This document shows, piece after piece, positions 9,607 through 18,174 of a stretch of 64,000 nucleotides of DNA. This stretch comes from Algibacter sp. L1A34 (GTDB taxonomy: Bacteria > Bacteroidota > Bacteroidia > Flavobacteriales > Flavobacteriaceae). The DNA is taken from assembly GCF_009796805.1 (NCBI RefSeq), contig NZ_CP047029.1, positions 62,001 through 126,000 of the forward strand. Reading direction: 5' to 3'. Position 1 is the stretch's first letter; each line of letters opens with the position of its first letter. Below the pieces are notes generated by a model. It was not told the origin of the DNA. It did no database searches and saw only the letters and a list, made by a program, of their open reading frames with translations. A program made the translations under genes and the position numbers.

Positions 9607-10473
9607 TTAATGTATTGGGTTTTCGATAATTTCTCTTGCATCTTCAGGGCTTGTTTTTTGTTTTCCGGTTAGCAAATAAATAACCATACCAGCATCCGAT
9701 GGATCGAAATCACCTTTTTTAACACAAGTTAATTGCCTTTGATACAAACAATCTAATTGGTTTTTAGCTTCTTCGGAAGTATTTCTTATTGGCGAGGTTT
9801 TTATCCAATCGAACATGGCTTTTGGAGCTTTCATACCTTCGTAATCTTTCCCTCCATTTTGATCGGTTATTCTATCGCAAATAAGTCCGAAGGACTCAAA
9901 ATTTGCTTTAATTTCGTTCCAAGTCCAACCAGAATGATCTTCCCAATCGTAAGGTTTATCAGAATGTTTATCGTTCCAATTAGAATGAGAAATAATTCTA
10001 ACATATTTCAACTTTTCTTTTTTAGATTGTGAAATTGCAGATCCCACAACATGCATTGGCCCAGCAGCAACAATAGTTAACGGGTTGCTCGCTTTAGATT
10101 TATTAATTTCTTTTACAATGGCATTAATAGCTTTTGTAGAATCGGCAACCGCTTCTAAGAAATTACTTTTTTTAAAATTATATATTTTTTGCCCTTCTAA
10201 AGCACTGATTAACATTTCGGCTTTTCCCTTTTTCATTTGGTGATCACTGCCCCAAATATGATCGCTAAAAGTATAAACCGTAAGTTTATCTTGAAGTCCG
10301 CTTGCAGCCAACAGCGCTAACGAAAAAGGTGTTGCCGCCCAATCGTCGTGATCATGCTCATTACCATCAGAACTCACCACAACACGTCCAATAGAATACG
10401 GTATGGTCTGCGCGAAAAGATGAGAACTCAAAGTTAATGTTATACAAATAAGAACAAAACGAAGTTTTTTCAT
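9607..10473 (-). CDS. Secreted nucleoside-hydrolase-like protein of unknown function
   Basis: The 288-residue protein has a signal peptide ending SSHLFAQ. After it comes SSDGNEHDHDDWAATPFSL, an Asp-rich stretch that recalls the N-terminal Ca-binding DxDxxxDD motif of inosine-uridine-type nucleoside hydrolases. Further along, NPLTIVAAGPMHVVGSA resembles the family strand with GPLTNIA. Sequence elsewhere (ISHSNWNDKHSDKPYDWEDHSGWTW) is not typical of nucleoside hydrolases. It sits between GH88 and an esterase-like gene, 17 bp downstream of GH88, so a role as a glycosidase or processing enzyme in polysaccharide breakdown is plausible. The fold assignment is tentative and activity cannot be stated. 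Confidence 0.55.
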   Translation of the reverse strand: MKKLRFVLICITLTLSSHLFAQTIPYSIGRVVVSSDGNEHDHDDWAATPFSLALLAASGLQDKLTVYTFSDHIWGSDHQMKKGKAEMLISALEGQKIYNFKKSNFLEAVADSTKAINAIVKEINKSKASNPLTIVAAGPMHVVGSAISQSKKEKLKYVRIISHSNWNDKHSDKPYDWEDHSGWTWNEIKANFESFGLICDRITDQNGGKDYEGMKAPKAMFDWIKTSPIRNTSEEAKNQLDCLYQRQLTCVKKGDFDPSDAGMVIYLLTGKQKTSPEDAREIIENPIH

Positions 10474-10490
10474 TTTAAATGTGGTGTTTG

Positions 10491-11696
10491 TTAAATATTT
10501 TCTAGTTTCTTTAATCGCAATAAGGCTTCCATATAATAGTAATCGGCATAAATAATTGGTACGTCCATTTCTTTATTCTTAGGGTGATTTCCTGTGGAAT
10601 GCAATAGCAAGGCATCATTTTTAGCATGACTCAAATAAGCACTAGATGATAGATTTTCAACCAATGTTTTACCTGCGTTGAAATATTTAGATTTTAACTT
10701 TTCATCTTGAACCAAACCCGATAATTCCATTAAGCCACATGCTGCAACTGCTGCCGCAGAAGCATCTTTTGGTACATTAGGAATTTTAGGATCGTCGAAA
10801 TCCCAAAACGGAATACCATCTTCCGGTAAACGCTCTAAAAATTTATCTGAAAGTTTTATGGCAGTATTCAAAAAATTAGAATCACCAGTTTCACGATATG
10901 CCATTGCAAAACCATAAATTCCCCAACCTTGCCCTCGCGCCCACATGGATTCGTTAGCATAACCTTGATGTGTATAGCCTTGTAAAAACGCTCCTGTTTC
11001 CATATCGAAAGACCCAACATGAAATGCAGAACCGTCTTCCCTAACCAAATGCTTCATAGTTTGTTCTGCATGACTTTTAGCTATATTGTACAAACTTTTA
11101 TCTCCACCATTTTTAGCTGCCCAAAAAAGCAACTCTAAATTCATCATATTATCTATAATGGTGTTGTGCTTGTATCGCTTAATTTGAGAAGGCCAAGATA
11201 AAATACTACCAACTTTCGGGTTGTATAATGTTGCCAATGTATCGGCAGCGGCCAACAAAACCTCTTTGTAATTTTGGTTTCCTGTTAATCTATACCCATT
11301 ACCATAACTACAATATAACTGAAAACCGATATCGTGATTTCTCGCAGAACTGTATGCAATAACCTTAAGTGGTTCTGTGAAATTTACAGCCTGTTTCTTT
11401 AACCCCTCATCTCCTGAATATTCGTAAGCATACCACAACATACCTGGATAAAAGCCGCTACACCAATCTGTAGTTTTAACAAAACTCCATTGGGTATTGT
11501 TTTTATTAACGTGTCTCGGAAAACTATCAAAACGTGTATAAGTTTGTGCTACTGTTTTTATTTTTTCAACATTATTTTTTAGTATATTCTCTATATTAAA
11601 CTTAGAGGCTTCATTTAACGACCTTTCTTTTTTTGCAGAATTACAAGCAAAAATTAAACTCAACACTAAAAATGACACTAACTTAACTACACGCAT
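10491..11696 (-). CDS. GH88 unsaturated glucuronyl hydrolase, lipoprotein
   Basis: The 401-residue protein has a lipobox (SLIFAC, Cys18) and an alpha/alpha-barrel GH88 domain. Diagnostic segments are WCSGFYPGMLW (about 78-88), HDIGFQLYCSYGNGYRLTG with Asp122, DNMMNLELLFWAAKNGG with Asp182, and ESMWARGQGWGIYGFAMAYRETG. The two Asp residues correspond to the catalytic pair of the family. The enzyme hydrates 4,5-unsaturated uronates left at the non-reducing end by polysaccharide lyases, so it works downstream of the heparinase-type lyase at the other end of this gene set. It is the first gene of the leftward unit and is preceded by a shared-design promoter at 11760-11819. Confidence 0.93.
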   Translation of the reverse strand: MRVVKLVSFLVLSLIFACNSAKKERSLNEASKFNIENILKNNVEKIKTVAQTYTRFDSFPRHVNKNNTQWSFVKTTDWCSGFYPGMLWYAYEYSGDEGLKKQAVNFTEPLKVIAYSSARNHDIGFQLYCSYGNGYRLTGNQNYKEVLLAAADTLATLYNPKVGSILSWPSQIKRYKHNTIIDNMMNLELLFWAAKNGGDKSLYNIAKSHAEQTMKHLVREDGSAFHVGSFDMETGAFLQGYTHQGYANESMWARGQGWGIYGFAMAYRETGDSNFLNTAIKLSDKFLERLPEDGIPFWDFDDPKIPNVPKDASAAAVAACGLMELSGLVQDEKLKSKYFNAGKTLVENLSSSAYLSHAKNDALLLHSTGNHPKNKEMDVPIIYADYYYMEALLRLKKLENI

Positions 11697-11759
11697 TCTT
11701 TTTCGGTTTTAAAATATTCAACATAACGTTTTTAATAATCTGGCAAAACTTATTCCATT

Positions 11760-11819
11760 GCAAGTTATTATTTATTGAATTTATGATCGTTAAATTATCA
11801 ATCAAAAGCTATAAATTAT
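11760..11819 (-). promoter_or_regulatory. Shared PUL operator-promoter before GH88
   Basis: Reading leftward: box 1 ATAATTTAT (11811-11819, 9 of 9), 12 bp, box 2 ATAATTTAA (11790-11798, 8 of 9 to ATAAWTTAT), 22 bp, -7-like TAACTTGC (11760-11767). The spacings are identical to those of the susC promoters. The -7 box is the weakest of the six. The inferred transcript start lies about 58 nt before the GH88 ATG. Confidence 0.65.
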
Positions 11820-12032
11820 TGCTTAATTAAAGAGATAATTTCAATCTTACTAAAAAACAACGTTTTTATACTTGTGCTTCCTATATTCATCTGAACAAAA
11901 ATGTTCCTAACCTTCAATTTAAATATAATAAAATATTAAAAACTGATTAAGAACACTTTAATTAACTTCAAATTGAAAACACCTACTATACCTTAATTCT
12001 TTTATAAGGCAATTTATTTCGGAAAATAAGTC

Positions 12033-12092
12033 ATAATTTATAATGTTGAAGCGATAAATTATACACATTGGTCTAAAATATAAATAACATTG
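12033..12092 (+). promoter_or_regulatory. Shared PUL operator-promoter before susC1
   Basis: Box 1 ATAATTTAT (12033-12041), 12-bp spacer containing TTGAA, box 2 ATAAATTAT (12054-12062), 22 bp, -7 box TAACATTG (12085-12092), close to the Bacteroidota consensus TAnnTTTG. A TTGG 17 bp upstream of the -7 box may serve as the -33 element. Box 2 abuts this -33 position, as expected for an activator touching RNA polymerase. Confidence 0.75.
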
Positions 12093-12196
12093 TTAAGACT
12101 AAAACCACTTTAAGTACCTTTTTATTAAATATGTTTTAAAACATCAACTTCAAAACATTTTAAAACGGGTATTTAAAATCAACAAACTAAACTTTT

Positions 12197-15100
12197 ATGA
12201 TGAAAAAAACCAAACCTCAGACAAGTCTGAAAAAACCAGCAAATCTATTTTGGCTTATAGGCCTTCTAGTGTGCTGCATGACTACATTAGGGTATGCAAG
12301 TGCAAACCCTATTATTGAACAAAACAAAACTATTTCAGGAACTGTTGTTAGTGCCGAAGATAACATGGGTATTCCCGGCGTAAATGTTATCGTTAAAGGT
12401 ACTTCTACAGGAGCTGTAACAGATTTTGATGGAAATTACAGTATTACAGTACCTAACAACAATTCAACTCTTGTGTTTTCTTACATCGGTTATGTTTCTC
12501 AAGAATTGAATACAGGAAGTAAATCGACAATTAATGTGTCTTTAGAACCTGATGTTGCTGCCTTAGACGAAGTTATTGTAGTAGGGTATGGTACTCAGAA
12601 AAAAGAGACTCTTACCGGTTCTGTTGAACAAATTAAATCTGAAGCTTTTGCGGATTTAGCTCAAGGTAGTCCAGCATTGGCGCTTCAAGGTAGAACTCCA
12701 GGTTTAACAGTTACGCGTTCGTCATCTAGACCAGGCGATGAAGGTGTTAATTTCTTAATTAGAGGAGCTTCTTCTATTAATGGTATAGAACCACTTATTG
12801 TTATTGATGGTGTACCCTCAATAAACTCAGACTCTTTTAATAATATGAATCCGAATGATATTGAAAGTATAAGTGTACTTAAAGGTGGTTCGGCATCTGT
12901 ATATGGCTCTCGTGCCGCTGGTGGTGTTATTTTAGTAACCACTAAAAAAGGTCGTGGTGACGTTAAGGTTAATATAAGTTCTGTGCTCCGTATGGGAACC
13001 ATTGGTATTCGCCCGCCATCACCATCTATGTCGGAATATGGACAACTTTATTTAGCAGCAGTAGATGAGGATATTGCTTCAAGCAAACCTCCTCGTTATT
13101 TCTTTTGGAGCGACCGTGCAACTGTACAACGAATTGCTAACGGAGAAGAAGGTATTTATGATTTACCAATTAACGGAAGTGTTTATTTAGGAAACGCTCC
13201 TAGATTTGACGAGATGTTTGGTAACTCATACTCGAGCCAACATAATATTAGTGTTTCTGGTGGTACTGAAAACTCTAATTTCCGCATCTCTGCAGGTTAC
13301 GATCAAAATATTGGAGGTTTACTAGTAGCTGATGATGGTGTAGACAGATATAATTTCTCATTGAATTATAACGTTGATATTAGTGACAGATTGAACATTA
13401 ATACTAACGTTACCTATTTTGATAATATTTATTCTGGACCTTCAGGAGGCGTAGACAGTGAAGCTATTACTTATGATGCGCCATTGTTCCCAACGTATAA
13501 TCCTCTAGGACAATACTATGGTAATTTTGGTGGTAATATTGGCGGTGGAAAAAACTCTGTTGCTAATGCCATTGATGGTGGTCGTACAAATGACAAGAAC
13601 CAACAATTCAAAATAGCAGCAATAGCTACATACAAAATAACTGACGAGTTAAATGTTTCTGGATCTTATTCCCTTAGCAAGCAACATTCAGAAGATCAAA
13701 CCTATGAGATAACCGTTCCAACTTACAACTGGTATGGAGATGTAGCACCAGGTCAAGTTAATCCTACTTCATTTATTGAAGAAGAAACGGGGACTATTAC
13801 TTATAAAAACTATAAAGCTGCTTTAAACTATAGCAATAGCTTTGGAGACCATAATGTATCTGGGCTTTTAGCAATTGAAGCTGAGAAAAACACAAGCAAT
13901 GGTTTAAGAGCAAGAAGAAACGGATTTGTTGACTATGGTGTATATGATTTAGATTTAGGTGCATCAGACCAACAAATTACTACTGAAGGAGGTGGTAATA
14001 CTTGGGGTTTCTACGGATATATTGGTCGTGTAAATTACGATTATAAGAGTAAATACTTATTAGAATTGCAAGGCAGACGTGATGGGTCGTCAAGATTTGC
14101 TGAAGGAGCAAAATGGTCTAATTATGGAAGTATTTCTGCCGGTTGGGTATTAAGCTCAGAGGAGTTTCTACAAGATAGCAAGATTATTTCCTTCCTAAAA
14201 CTAAGAGGTGGTTATGGTGAATTAGGTAGTACATCTGGAATTGGTGAATTCGGGTACTTATCTACAGTAGGTTTTGGTAACACTGTATTTGGCCAAACAG
14301 ATGCTGGTCAACAAGTAACTTCTCGTGCAAGTAGTTTATTTAGTGGTACTACAACGTGGGAACGTATTGCAACCAAAGAAGTTGGTTTAGATTTTAGGAT
14401 GTTTACCTCTAAACTATTTGGTTCTTTAGACTTTTTTCAAAAAGATAATAAAGGTATGCTTGTTAGAGGTATAACACCAGATGTATTAGGTACTACGGCA
14501 CCTTATACTAATATTGGTACTTTACAAACTAAAGGGTGGGAAGTTATGTTAGGTTGGAGAGATCAAATTGAAGATTTCGAGTATACTGTAAGTGCTAACA
14601 TTAGTGATACTCGTAATGAAATCACTAAATATGACGGAGCCCAATCTGTAGTTGCCGGATTAAATGAAGCTTCAGAATCTGAAAATATTTTAGGAAGGCC
14701 TATTAACTCGTTATATTTATACGAAACAAACGGATATTTTGATTCTACAGCCGAAGTAATTGAGTACTACAATAGCTTAGAGGCAGGTGGCATTTTACCA
14801 TCACAAACATCTAACGACGCCTTACGACCAGGAGATATGAGAGTTATTGATTCAAATGGCGATGGTAAATTAGATGAAGGCGATTTAACTTACCAAGGCG
14901 ATAACGCAGCGCACTATGTATATGGAATAAATTTTGATATTAAGTATAAAAATTGGGATTTAAGCGCTTTTTTTCAAGGTACTTTAGAGCAGAAAGTTTA
15001 CAGAACAGGATTTTTTGCACAACCTTTCCAAGCAGAATGGCAAAATCAATCTAACACATGGTTAGGTAGAACCTGGACCGAAAACAATCGTAACGCAGAA

Positions 15101-15397
15101 TTTCCTAGATTAACTACGCAACGTGGATTATCTAAATGGAACTACCAATTTAAGGATCATATCCTTCAAAATAATCGTTACCTAAGACTTAAATCTTTAA
15201 TTATTGGTTATAATATTAAAGGTCTAAAACTTGGAAACACGCCAATAAACACCTTTCGTGTTTATTTCTCAGGAAATGATTTATTTGAGTTAACCACAGT
15301 AAAAGACGGTTACGACCCTGAATTTCAAGCAGACACAAATGCAAGTGCTTATCCGTTTATGCGTACTTGGGCATTAGGCTTAAAATTATCTATTTAA
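12197..15397 (+). CDS. SusC-like TonB-dependent outer-membrane transporter (copy 1)
   Basis: The 1066-residue protein has a long signal peptide (cleavage likely after GYASA, near residue 36), a carboxypeptidase-regulatory-like domain (about 45-125; GTVVSAEDNMGIPGVNVIVKG), then LDEVIVVGYGTQKKETLTGSV leading into the plug domain (about 130-250), and a beta-barrel to the C terminus (WALGLKLSI). No STN domain is present, so sigma/anti-sigma signalling through it is unlikely. With the SusD lipoprotein 31 bp downstream it would form the pedal-bin oligosaccharide importer of the locus. An ATGATG start leaves two adjacent start codons. The first ~110 residues nearly match the second SusC at 18175; the barrel does not, so the two probably take different ligands or chain forms. 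Confidence 0.96.
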   Translation: MMKKTKPQTSLKKPANLFWLIGLLVCCMTTLGYASANPIIEQNKTISGTVVSAEDNMGIPGVNVIVKGTSTGAVTDFDGNYSITVPNNNSTLVFSYIGYVSQELNTGSKSTINVSLEPDVAALDEVIVVGYGTQKKETLTGSVEQIKSEAFADLAQGSPALALQGRTPGLTVTRSSSRPGDEGVNFLIRGASSINGIEPLIVIDGVPSINSDSFNNMNPNDIESISVLKGGSASVYGSRAAGGVILVTTKKGRGDVKVNISSVLRMGTIGIRPPSPSMSEYGQLYLAAVDEDIASSKPPRYFFWSDRATVQRIANGEEGIYDLPINGSVYLGNAPRFDEMFGNSYSSQHNISVSGGTENSNFRISAGYDQNIGGLLVADDGVDRYNFSLNYNVDISDRLNINTNVTYFDNIYSGPSGGVDSEAITYDAPLFPTYNPLGQYYGNFGGNIGGGKNSVANAIDGGRTNDKNQQFKIAAIATYKITDELNVSGSYSLSKQHSEDQTYEITVPTYNWYGDVAPGQVNPTSFIEEETGTITYKNYKAALNYSNSFGDHNVSGLLAIEAEKNTSNGLRARRNGFVDYGVYDLDLGASDQQITTEGGGNTWGFYGYIGRVNYDYKSKYLLELQGRRDGSSRFAEGAKWSNYGSISAGWVLSSEEFLQDSKIISFLKLRGGYGELGSTSGIGEFGYLSTVGFGNTVFGQTDAGQQVTSRASSLFSGTTTWERIATKEVGLDFRMFTSKLFGSLDFFQKDNKGMLVRGITPDVLGTTAPYTNIGTLQTKGWEVMLGWRDQIEDFEYTVSANISDTRNEITKYDGAQSVVAGLNEASESENILGRPINSLYLYETNGYFDSTAEVIEYYNSLEAGGILPSQTSNDALRPGDMRVIDSNGDGKLDEGDLTYQGDNAAHYVYGINFDIKYKNWDLSAFFQGTLEQKVYRTGFFAQPFQAEWQNQSNTWLGRTWTENNRNAEFPRLTTQRGLSKWNYQFKDHILQNNRYLRLKSLIIGYNIKGLKLGNTPINTFRVYFSGNDLFELTTVKDGYDPEFQADTNASAYPFMRTWALGLKLSI

Positions 15398-15428
15398 GAA
15401 GAACACGAAATAATTAAATTCGAAACAA

Positions 15429-17225
15429 ATGAAAAAATTAAGATATATAATATTACCGTGCTTGATGATGGTTTTAGCATCCTGCGCAGATGAATTTATA
15501 GATTTAACACCCCCAGCTGAAATTACTGACGAAGTTTATTTCAACGAAGCCGAACATTTTAATGCCGCTGCAAATAGATTTTATACTTATTTGTTAGATT
15601 GGAAAGACCAAGGTATTTATTCTGATCATGGATCAGACTTAATAGGCTATGATGAGGATAGTGAAATGCAAGTATACAGTAGAGGATTAATTCAAGCTCA
15701 AGCGAATGACGACTACTATTCAGACACTTATGAAGCCATTAGAGATATTAATCTTTTAATTTCAAGAGCAGAAAATTACGATGGTGAAGAAAGTATCGTA
15801 GAATATGTAGCTGCCACTAAATTTCATAGAGCATGGCAGTATTTCTTTTTAATACAGCGATATGGTGGCGTACCACTAATTACTCAACCATTAACTGAAA
15901 ATTCTGAAGAACTTTATGGAGCCAGAAACAGTAGGTACGAAGTAGTAGCACAAATCATTACAGATTTGGACGATGCAATAGCTGGATTACCTAGAGAACA
16001 AGATGTTGCTTCTGACGACAAAGGAAAAATCAGTAAATGGGCTGCTATGGCATTTAAAGCTGATGTCTTATTACACGAAGCCACATGGATGAAAAACGTT
16101 GGTACTACTACAGACGGTGATGGTGTATCTGCAGGTGCAGGTAGCGAAGGCTACGATCCATCTAAAATAGAACCTTACTTACAAGAAGTTGTTACATTAA
16201 CTAAAACAGTAATGGATCAAGGTGGTTTTGAACTTTGGAATTACAATAACGTCCTTGATAATTTAAGCCACAATTTCTTATTCAATTTAGAAGGTTCTGG
16301 TTCTAACCCTGCAGGTTTAGACAAGGCAACTAATAAAGAATTTATCTTTTATAGTAAATTCGATTTTACATTTAGACAAGCCGGAACTTTAGTGAGTCAC
16401 GTTTACCAAGGTAGAACAAAGCCTAGTAGAAAAATGATGGACATGTTTTTAACTACATCAGGTTTACCAATTGATAAGCCACTAAGTGGTTTCGCAGGGT
16501 ACACCAACCCAGAAGATGAGTTCCAAAATAGAGATTTAAGAATGAGAGCGTATTTTACCAATCATAAATTCTTAGGTGTAATTCCAACTATTGATAACGA
16601 TCCTGAATTAAGATTAGATGGTACCAACAAATTTGGATATTTTAATTCCAAATTTATGAGTTGGAAATGGGGTACAGATGAGGCTTATAGAGCTACAGCT
16701 ACTGAGAGTTATGATATGCCACATATACGCCTTGCAGAAGTATACTTAATGTATGCTGAAGCATTATATGAGCTAAACGGCGCAATTACTGATGGAGAAC
16801 TTACTGAGTCTATTAATCTAGTAAGGGATAGAGCAGGATTACCGGCTTTAACTAATGCATTTGTAGCTGCTAACAACTTAGATATGCTAAACGAAATAAG
16901 AAGAGAGCGTACGATTGAATTATTTGCCGAAGGTGCAACTCGATTTAACGACCTTAAACGTTGGGGATTAGCCGAAGCTGAATTAGGTGAAACTATTTTC
17001 GGCGCGGTTATTGAAGGTACTGTATATGAGAATAATACTGCTATTTATAACCCTGAAGTTTATGGATATGGAGAAGGTGTAGCAGAAACAGGTGTCGGAG
17101 AAAGAAGAGCAGTGATTGTTCAGCCAGCATCAATCCGGAATTTTTCTAGGGATAATTATTTATTCCCTTTACCTACTTCTCAAACAGGGTTAAACGCTAA
17201 TCTACAACAAAACCCAGGTTACTAG
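15429..17225 (+). CDS. SusD-like glycan-binding lipoprotein (copy 1)
   Basis: The 598-residue protein has a lipoprotein signal (MMVLASC, Cys near residue 19) and the SusD/RagB architecture: an N-terminal TPR-rich part (FHRAWQYFFLIQRYGGVPLITQPL) and the C-terminal family region with LAEVYLMYAEALYEL, INLVRDRAGLPAL, NEIRRERTIELFAEGATRFNDLKRW and the closing FPLPTSQTGLNANLQQNPGY. It is the surface lid and glycan-binding partner of the upstream SusC. A strong hairpin follows 36 bp after the stop, ending the susC1-susD1 unit. Confidence 0.96.
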   Translation: MKKLRYIILPCLMMVLASCADEFIDLTPPAEITDEVYFNEAEHFNAAANRFYTYLLDWKDQGIYSDHGSDLIGYDEDSEMQVYSRGLIQAQANDDYYSDTYEAIRDINLLISRAENYDGEESIVEYVAATKFHRAWQYFFLIQRYGGVPLITQPLTENSEELYGARNSRYEVVAQIITDLDDAIAGLPREQDVASDDKGKISKWAAMAFKADVLLHEATWMKNVGTTTDGDGVSAGAGSEGYDPSKIEPYLQEVVTLTKTVMDQGGFELWNYNNVLDNLSHNFLFNLEGSGSNPAGLDKATNKEFIFYSKFDFTFRQAGTLVSHVYQGRTKPSRKMMDMFLTTSGLPIDKPLSGFAGYTNPEDEFQNRDLRMRAYFTNHKFLGVIPTIDNDPELRLDGTNKFGYFNSKFMSWKWGTDEAYRATATESYDMPHIRLAEVYLMYAEALYELNGAITDGELTESINLVRDRAGLPALTNAFVAANNLDMLNEIRRERTIELFAEGATRFNDLKRWGLAEAELGETIFGAVIEGTVYENNTAIYNPEVYGYGEGVAETGVGERRAVIVQPASIRNFSRDNYLFPLPTSQTGLNANLQQNPGY

Positions 17226-17260
17226 TGAAAGTAAAAAAAGGAATTTATATTTGATACTTT

Positions 17261-17300
17261 AAAAACCGGCAAATCGAAAATTCGATTTGCCGGTTTCATT
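17261..17300 (+). terminator. Intrinsic terminator after susD1
   Basis: A 16-bp perfect stem (17263-17278 with 17281-17296; AAACCGGCAAATCGAA and its complement) is followed by CATTTT. It lies 36 bp after the susD1 stop. It differs in sequence from the terminator after susD2. Confidence 0.85.
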
Positions 17301-17407
17301 TTCAATCCGCCCAAATTAAAGTTTTAAAAGTAACTTTCCCGAATACATTGTTACCTCCTTTAATATAAAAATTTATTGCTTACCCATCAAAACGACTAAA
17401 ATAAATG

Positions 17408-17467
17408 ATAATTTATACATATTGAATCATAAATTATATCCAATTTATTTAAAATACTATAATATTG
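17408..17467 (+). promoter_or_regulatory. Shared PUL operator-promoter before small unit 1
   Basis: Box 1 ATAATTTAT (17408-17416), 12 bp, box 2 ATAAATTAT (17429-17437), 22 bp, -7 box TAATATTG (17460-17467). All box bases match the susC1 site and all spacings are identical, yet no long ORF follows; the next feature is a terminator about 110 bp downstream. Confidence 0.75.
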
Positions 17468-17471
17468 TAAG

Positions 17472-17612
17472 AGGAAGCCTGGAACATTTGTTTTAGAGAA
17501 AATGTATTTTATGGCAACCTATTTTCATATTAGTTACAAATATATTTATAGTTTAAGTTAGTTTTTTTTAAATTAAAAAAAAGCAGTTATAATTTTATAA
17601 CTGCTTTTTTTA
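17472..17612 (+). ncRNA. Candidate PUL-linked small RNA or micropeptide mRNA, copy 1
   Basis: A transcript of about 140 nt is predicted from the promoter ending at 17467 to the hairpin terminator at 17575-17611. The sequence is strongly conserved in the second copy (23651-23791), including AATGT/ATGGCAACC, TTTTCATATTAGTTACAAATATAT and AGTTAGTTTTTTTT-like stretches, while the protein genes between the copies have diverged far more. It contains a short ORF at 17511-17561. Whether the product is RNA, peptide, or both cannot be decided from sequence. No member of a known RNA family is recognised. Confidence 0.5.
17511..17561 (+). CDS. Possible 16-residue micropeptide in small unit 1
   Basis: The ORF encodes MATYFHISYKYIYSLS; an in-frame upstream ATG at 17502 would add three residues. 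GAGAAAAT lies upstream. The second copy encodes MATNFHISYKYIIV, so 11 of the first 12 residues agree, after which a one-base length difference changes the frame. Conservation may be due to nucleotide conservation alone, so coding is only a possibility. Confidence 0.25.
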   Translation: MATYFHISYKYIYSLS

Positions 17613-17613
17613 T
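17575..17613. terminator. Hairpin terminator of small unit 1 (usable both ways)
   Basis: A-rich arm plus GCAGTTATAA pairs with TTATAACTGC plus T-run (17576-17592 with 17595-17611). Being A-rich on one side and T-rich on the other, it can stop transcription from either strand. The same hairpin occurs at 23754-23789. Confidence 0.85.
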
Positions 17614-17713
17614 GTCTATAAATAATTTCACTTCATATTAAAACACAAAATATCACCATTAACGACGGACTTTCACATAGAGACGGACTAAAAACAATTA
17701 TATATGCTAATAA

Positions 17714-17870
17714 TTATTTTTCCGTTTTTGTAACTGAAATTCCATTTTAATATATAAGTAGTAGTGTCATGAATTTTAGTATAATTAGCAGCTGTCATTT
17801 TTTTAGAATTTTTCGTTTTAAAAGCTGCTCCATGTTTAATCAAAAATTCCAAAATTTTAGTCTTGCAAAA
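17714..17870 (-). pseudogene. Decayed 3' fragment of the ankyrin-repeat gene
   Basis: The segment aligns with the 3' part of the complete ankyrin gene at 23892-24290. Shared stretches on the plus strand include CATGAATTTTAG, AGCAGCTGTCATTTTTTT and GCTGCTCCATGT. The leftward reading gives AANYTKIHDTT where the intact gene has AAKYAKIHGAT, then loses frame and similarity near the C terminus. It stops abruptly near 17,870 where susC2 upstream sequence begins. This is what a tandem duplication with a breakpoint inside the ankyrin gene would leave. Confidence 0.75.
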
Positions 17871-18013
17871 AACAACGTCTATATACTTAAAATTTCATTT
17901 TTTACCTTAAAAAAGATCTTAAATACTGATTAATAGACCTTAATATATTTTGAGCTCAAAACACCTCTTTTCCTTAATTATTATTGAAGGCAATTTATGA
18001 CAAAAAATGAATC

Positions 18014-18073
18014 ATAATTTATCATTTTGAAGTGATAAATTACACTAAATTATCTAAAATATAAATAACATTG
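18014..18073 (+). promoter_or_regulatory. Shared PUL operator-promoter before susC2
   Basis: Box 1 ATAATTTAT (18014-18022), 12-bp spacer with TTGAA, box 2 ATAAATTAC (18035-18043), 22 bp, -7 box TAACATTG (18066-18073). Only the last base of box 2 differs from the susC1 site. A leader of about 95 nt precedes the susC2 ATG. Confidence 0.75.
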
Positions 18074-18174
18074 TAAGACTAAAAATCACTTTAAAAATTT
18101 CTTAATTGAAAACGTTTTAAAAGTTCAATTAAGAAGTTTTTTAGAGGGAAATATTATAGAACAAACAAAATTTT

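Larger units (their letters stand above)
11697..12196. other. Divergent intergenic region between GH88 and susC1
   Basis: This 500-bp region has no gene. It holds two operator-promoters of the same design facing opposite ways: 11760-11819 leftward for GH88 and 12033-12092 rightward for susC1. From about 11,855 onward it is alignable with the region before susC2 (from about 17,870), with a shared AAAAAACAACG stretch near the left limit of the duplication and a later conserved block ending just before the operator. About 100 nt of leader lies between the susC1 -7 box and its ATG. Confidence 0.75.
11855..17870 (+). repeat. Tandem duplication, copy 1 (susC1-susD1-small unit-truncated ankyrin gene)
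   Basis: Copy 1 of a direct duplication of about 6 kb. Gene order (promoter, susC, susD, terminator, small unit, ankyrin gene) is the same as in copy 2. The clearest matches are the promoter region, the first 300 bp of susC (nearly 90 percent identical by eye), and 17,390-17,870 against 23,570-24,050. The central parts of susC and susD are much more diverged. The copy ends inside the ankyrin gene, which is why only the 3' part of that gene is present here. Limits are estimated by eye. Confidence 0.75.
17226..18174. other. Long intergenic region between susD1 and susC2
   Basis: This 949-bp stretch has no full-length gene. In order it holds the susD1 terminator (17261-17300), an operator-promoter (17408-17467), a small-RNA-like unit with its own terminator (17472-17612), the decayed ankyrin fragment (17714-17870), the duplication junction near 17,870, and the susC2 operator-promoter (18014-18073) with its leader. 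Confidence 0.8.

Noticed and set aside
17472-17612. Antisense pairing between the small unit and the susC leaders
   Set aside because: Only short A/T-rich matches were found by eye; nothing beyond what base composition would give, so no target is claimed.
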